Shown here piece after piece: positions 50,009-51,837 of a stretch of 51,837 nt of DNA. Under the pieces are notes generated by a model. The model made no database searches, was not told the origin of the DNA, and was given only the letters and a program-made list of their open reading frames with translations. Every line of letters starts with the position of its first letter. Position 1 is the stretch's first letter. The stretch is from contig NZ_LMSJ01000004.1 in the NCBI RefSeq assembly GCF_001428105.1, positions 42 through 51,878 on the forward strand, given 5' to 3'. Origin of the DNA: Paenibacillus sp. Soil766. Its GTDB lineage: Bacteria > Bacillota > Bacilli > Paenibacillales > NBRC-103111. The position numbers and the translations under genes were made by a program.

Positions 50009-50865
50009 TGTCAGAATTGTCTAGACTACGATGCTCGCTCTGCACCATTACCTTTCGCCACACGTTAATTTCATTCGAGGAGCTGGTCCAATTCGCCAAA
50101 GCTCAAGGCTTCGACGGGCTAGAGGTATGGGGAGCTCACGCCCGTCACTTGTATAAGGAACGGGAAGGTTTGGAGAAAGCACTCCTTGAAGGGGCTGGTT
50201 TGACGGTTTCAATGATCAGCGACTATTTGGATGTGGGCACTCAGGTTAATTTCGTAGAAACGATTGCTAAGTGCAAAGAATTGCTTGTTGTCGCGGATTG
50301 GCTTGGAACAAGCAAAATTCGTACGTTTGCGGGCATGCGCGGAAGCAGAGAGGTGGACACGGCTGAGTTCGAAGAAACGGTCCGTCAATTACGAATTCTT
50401 GGCGATCTGTGTATGAATCAAGGCATGGAATTGCTTGTGGAAACACACCCTGGAACACTGGCCGATCATATGGAGGCTGCTTATAAGCTAATGATGGAGG
50501 TTAACCATGAAGCAGTCAGGTTGAACTTGGACTTTCTGCACATGTGGGAAGCGGGTGACGATCCCTTAGAAAGTTACGAGTTGTTGGCGCCTTGGGTAGC
50601 CTATTTCCATTTGAAAAATGTGACTTCCTTGTCCCACTGCAGCGTGTTTCAACCTCATCAAGTATATGCAGCGAACGGCAGCCGGAAAGGTATGGTATCA
50701 TTGGAAAATGGGGCGGTAAATTATCGTCCGATTATTGATCGAATAAGTCAAAGCGGTAAATTCGCTTCTCTGGAATGGTTTGGCGCAGATCCTATGCGCG
50801 TACTGAAAGAGGAGATCGGCTGGCTGCATCACAGACTGAATCGATTGCACTCGGTGTTAGACTAA
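50008..50865 (+). CDS. asbF: 3-dehydroshikimate dehydratase (AsbF-like)
   Basis: 285 residues (AsbF about 280) from ATG 50008, with AAGGGGGGA upstream; it overlaps the asbE stop by one base. TIM-barrel of the sugar-isomerase/epimerase group with metal ligands visible as LLVETHPGT, LNLDFLHMWEAG, YFHLKN and SLEWFGADP. It converts 3-dehydroshikimate to 3,4-dihydroxybenzoate, which feeds AsbC. Its presence is the best evidence for a 3,4-catechol in the product. Confidence 0.88.
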   Translation: MSELSRLRCSLCTITFRHTLISFEELVQFAKAQGFDGLEVWGAHARHLYKEREGLEKALLEGAGLTVSMISDYLDVGTQVNFVETIAKCKELLVVADWLGTSKIRTFAGMRGSREVDTAEFEETVRQLRILGDLCMNQGMELLVETHPGTLADHMEAAYKLMMEVNHEAVRLNLDFLHMWEAGDDPLESYELLAPWVAYFHLKNVTSLSHCSVFQPHQVYAANGSRKGMVSLENGAVNYRPIIDRISQSGKFASLEWFGADPMRVLKEEIGWLHHRLNRLHSVLD

Positions 50866-50899
50866 GTCGGTAAAGCATACATTTGGAGGATGACTGGAC

Positions 50900-51685
50900 A
50901 TGAGCAGCGACATGGTAACTTCGCTTAAACACTATCATTTACTACTCGATTCCTCAGAGAGCACAGAGCTTATCAGGGAATATAGGCTGGACGACGAGAA
51001 AGGGATCGCAGAGCTGCTTGAACAGTTCGCTCAGCAAATTGGTGCCCCTAATCGTAAAGTAGCGAGTTCTTTGTTCGTTAAGCGGTACAGTCATTTCATT
51101 ACCGGTGCATGGGACGCTTGGGTACGCTATGGACGATGTTTGAATGTATCTCCCCATAATGTTGTGATTTCTCTTAAAAACAAGCATCTGTACTACCGTC
51201 TGCTGTTTCCATACTCCCTGGAGAATTGGGCGGGAAGTGGCCCTTATGCTGTGGAAAGAGAGAACTATGCCCGCCACCTATTTACGGATCATGCCGTTCC
51301 CTTTTTGAAGCAAATCGTGGACTGGAGCGGGATCGATGTCAAAACATTGTGGGCAACGATTTCTTATAATTTAGTGTATTATCGAGATGAATGGCGCGCA
51401 GAAGCTGAAACATCCTCGGAGAAAGCGTATATTGAGGACAACTTTCGCTATTTACTAGCTGAGGCGGATACTCTCCAGGTGTTCGGATCCAGGGAGAACC
51501 CGTTAACGGGTGAATTCCGCTGTGTAGATATACCAGGAGCCGACGAGGACAAGATTATGATCCGCTCGAAATGCTGTCTGCATTTCCGCATGCCGGGTGA
51601 AGATAATTATTGCTACACATGCCCTACGATCAAAGAGGATCGTAGAATAGATAAGTATTTTGCGCATATGGCGCACCATCACTAA
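50900..51685 (+). CDS. FhuF-like 2Fe-2S ferric siderophore reductase
   Basis: 261 residues; TTTGGAGGAT upstream. The C-terminal cysteines SKCCLHFRMPGEDNYCYTC (CC-x10-C-x2-C) match the iron-sulfur site of FhuF-type reductases, which reduce Fe(III) in imported siderophores in the cytoplasm. It is the last gene of the operon, so it should release iron from the operon's own product, whose amide bonds are not open to the upstream esterase. Confidence 0.85.
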   Translation: MSSDMVTSLKHYHLLLDSSESTELIREYRLDDEKGIAELLEQFAQQIGAPNRKVASSLFVKRYSHFITGAWDAWVRYGRCLNVSPHNVVISLKNKHLYYRLLFPYSLENWAGSGPYAVERENYARHLFTDHAVPFLKQIVDWSGIDVKTLWATISYNLVYYRDEWRAEAETSSEKAYIEDNFRYLLAEADTLQVFGSRENPLTGEFRCVDIPGADEDKIMIRSKCCLHFRMPGEDNYCYTCPTIKEDRRIDKYFAHMAHHH

Positions 51686-51749
51686 TACAAAGGCACCCTA
51701 GCCAAATATGTGGAAAGGGTTCCACGCGTTTAGCTCGTGCTCAAGCCAA

Positions 51750-51796
51750 AAGCTCCCTATTCCTGCAAAAGTGCAGGAATTAGGGAGCTTTTTTAT
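51750..51796 (+). terminator. Terminator of the siderophore operon
   Basis: AGCTCCCTATTCCTGCA pairs with TGCAGGAATTAGGGAGCT (one-base bulge) around AAAG, followed by TTTTTT. Confidence 0.94.
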
Positions 51797-51837
51797 AATA
51801 ATAGGAAGTATAACATTCAAAGAGCAGTGCCCGGCCG

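Overview
The window looks like a chromosomal segment of a Paenibacillus or close relative (Bacillota, Paenibacillaceae). Supporting signs are a 5S rRNA end followed by an eight-gene tRNA array, strong AGGAGG-type ribosome binding sites with frequent TTG/GTG starts, a Bce-type peptide-resistance module, a four-cysteine L32 protein, Gram-positive lipoproteins and Fur boxes. Species cannot be fixed from the sequence alone.

Layout. 1-871: 5S rRNA 3' end and tRNAs Ala, Asn, Glu, Val, Cys, Leu, Arg, Gly. 828-2233: the tRNA-Gly 3' end plus its terminator is repeated exactly (44 bp) 1,362 bp downstream, enclosing a single EcsC-like/SHOCT gene. 2.3-12.7 kb: housekeeping and accessory genes (two TetR regulators, an MBL hydrolase, an SDR, an LD-carboxypeptidase, a Nudix hydrolase, a manganese catalase, lipoproteins, a squalene/phytoene-synthase-like protein) with small gene wrecks of grpB and ynfA type. 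12.9-17.4 kb: a complete BceRS-BceAB-like module on the minus strand. 17.6-21.9 kb: a methyltransferase, a TIMP-like exported protein, rpmF, a frameshifted dodA-like gene with doxX and a divergent HxlR regulator, and a lipoprotein. 21.9-22.8 kb: a non-coding stretch with four imperfect palindromes, a G-poor tract, a dense DnaA-box cluster and an 11-bp triple repeat. 22.8-30.5 kb: PAP2 phosphatase and UgtP-like glycosyltransferase, an ArsR regulator beside a dead sialate-esterase, a DUF2339 membrane protein, a P-loop kinase and a serine hydrolase.

30.6-51.7 kb is an iron island. It starts with a Fur-controlled uptake locus in the order of B. subtilis btr-feuABC-besA (AraC/binding-protein regulator, lipoprotein, two permeases, no ATPase, trilactone-type esterase). 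It continues with a twelve-gene, tightly overlapping biosynthetic operon behind a promoter whose spacer is a perfect Fur box. The first part of the operon matches the rhizobactin/schizokinen set (diaminobutyrate aminotransferase, diaminobutyrate decarboxylase, IucA/IucC synthetase, acetyltransferase, N-hydroxylase). The second part matches petrobactin asbB-F (second IucA/IucC synthetase, aryl-AMP ligase, aryl carrier protein, AsbE, 3-dehydroshikimate dehydratase AsbF), with an MFS exporter between the parts and an FhuF-like reductase at the end. The simplest reading is a mixed citrate siderophore carrying one hydroxamate arm (N-hydroxy-N-acetyl-diaminopropane) and one 3,4-dihydroxybenzoyl arm. 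This is the strongest candidate for an undescribed system here; the DnaA-box locus and the repeated palindrome/G-poor intergenic architecture are the next most interesting.
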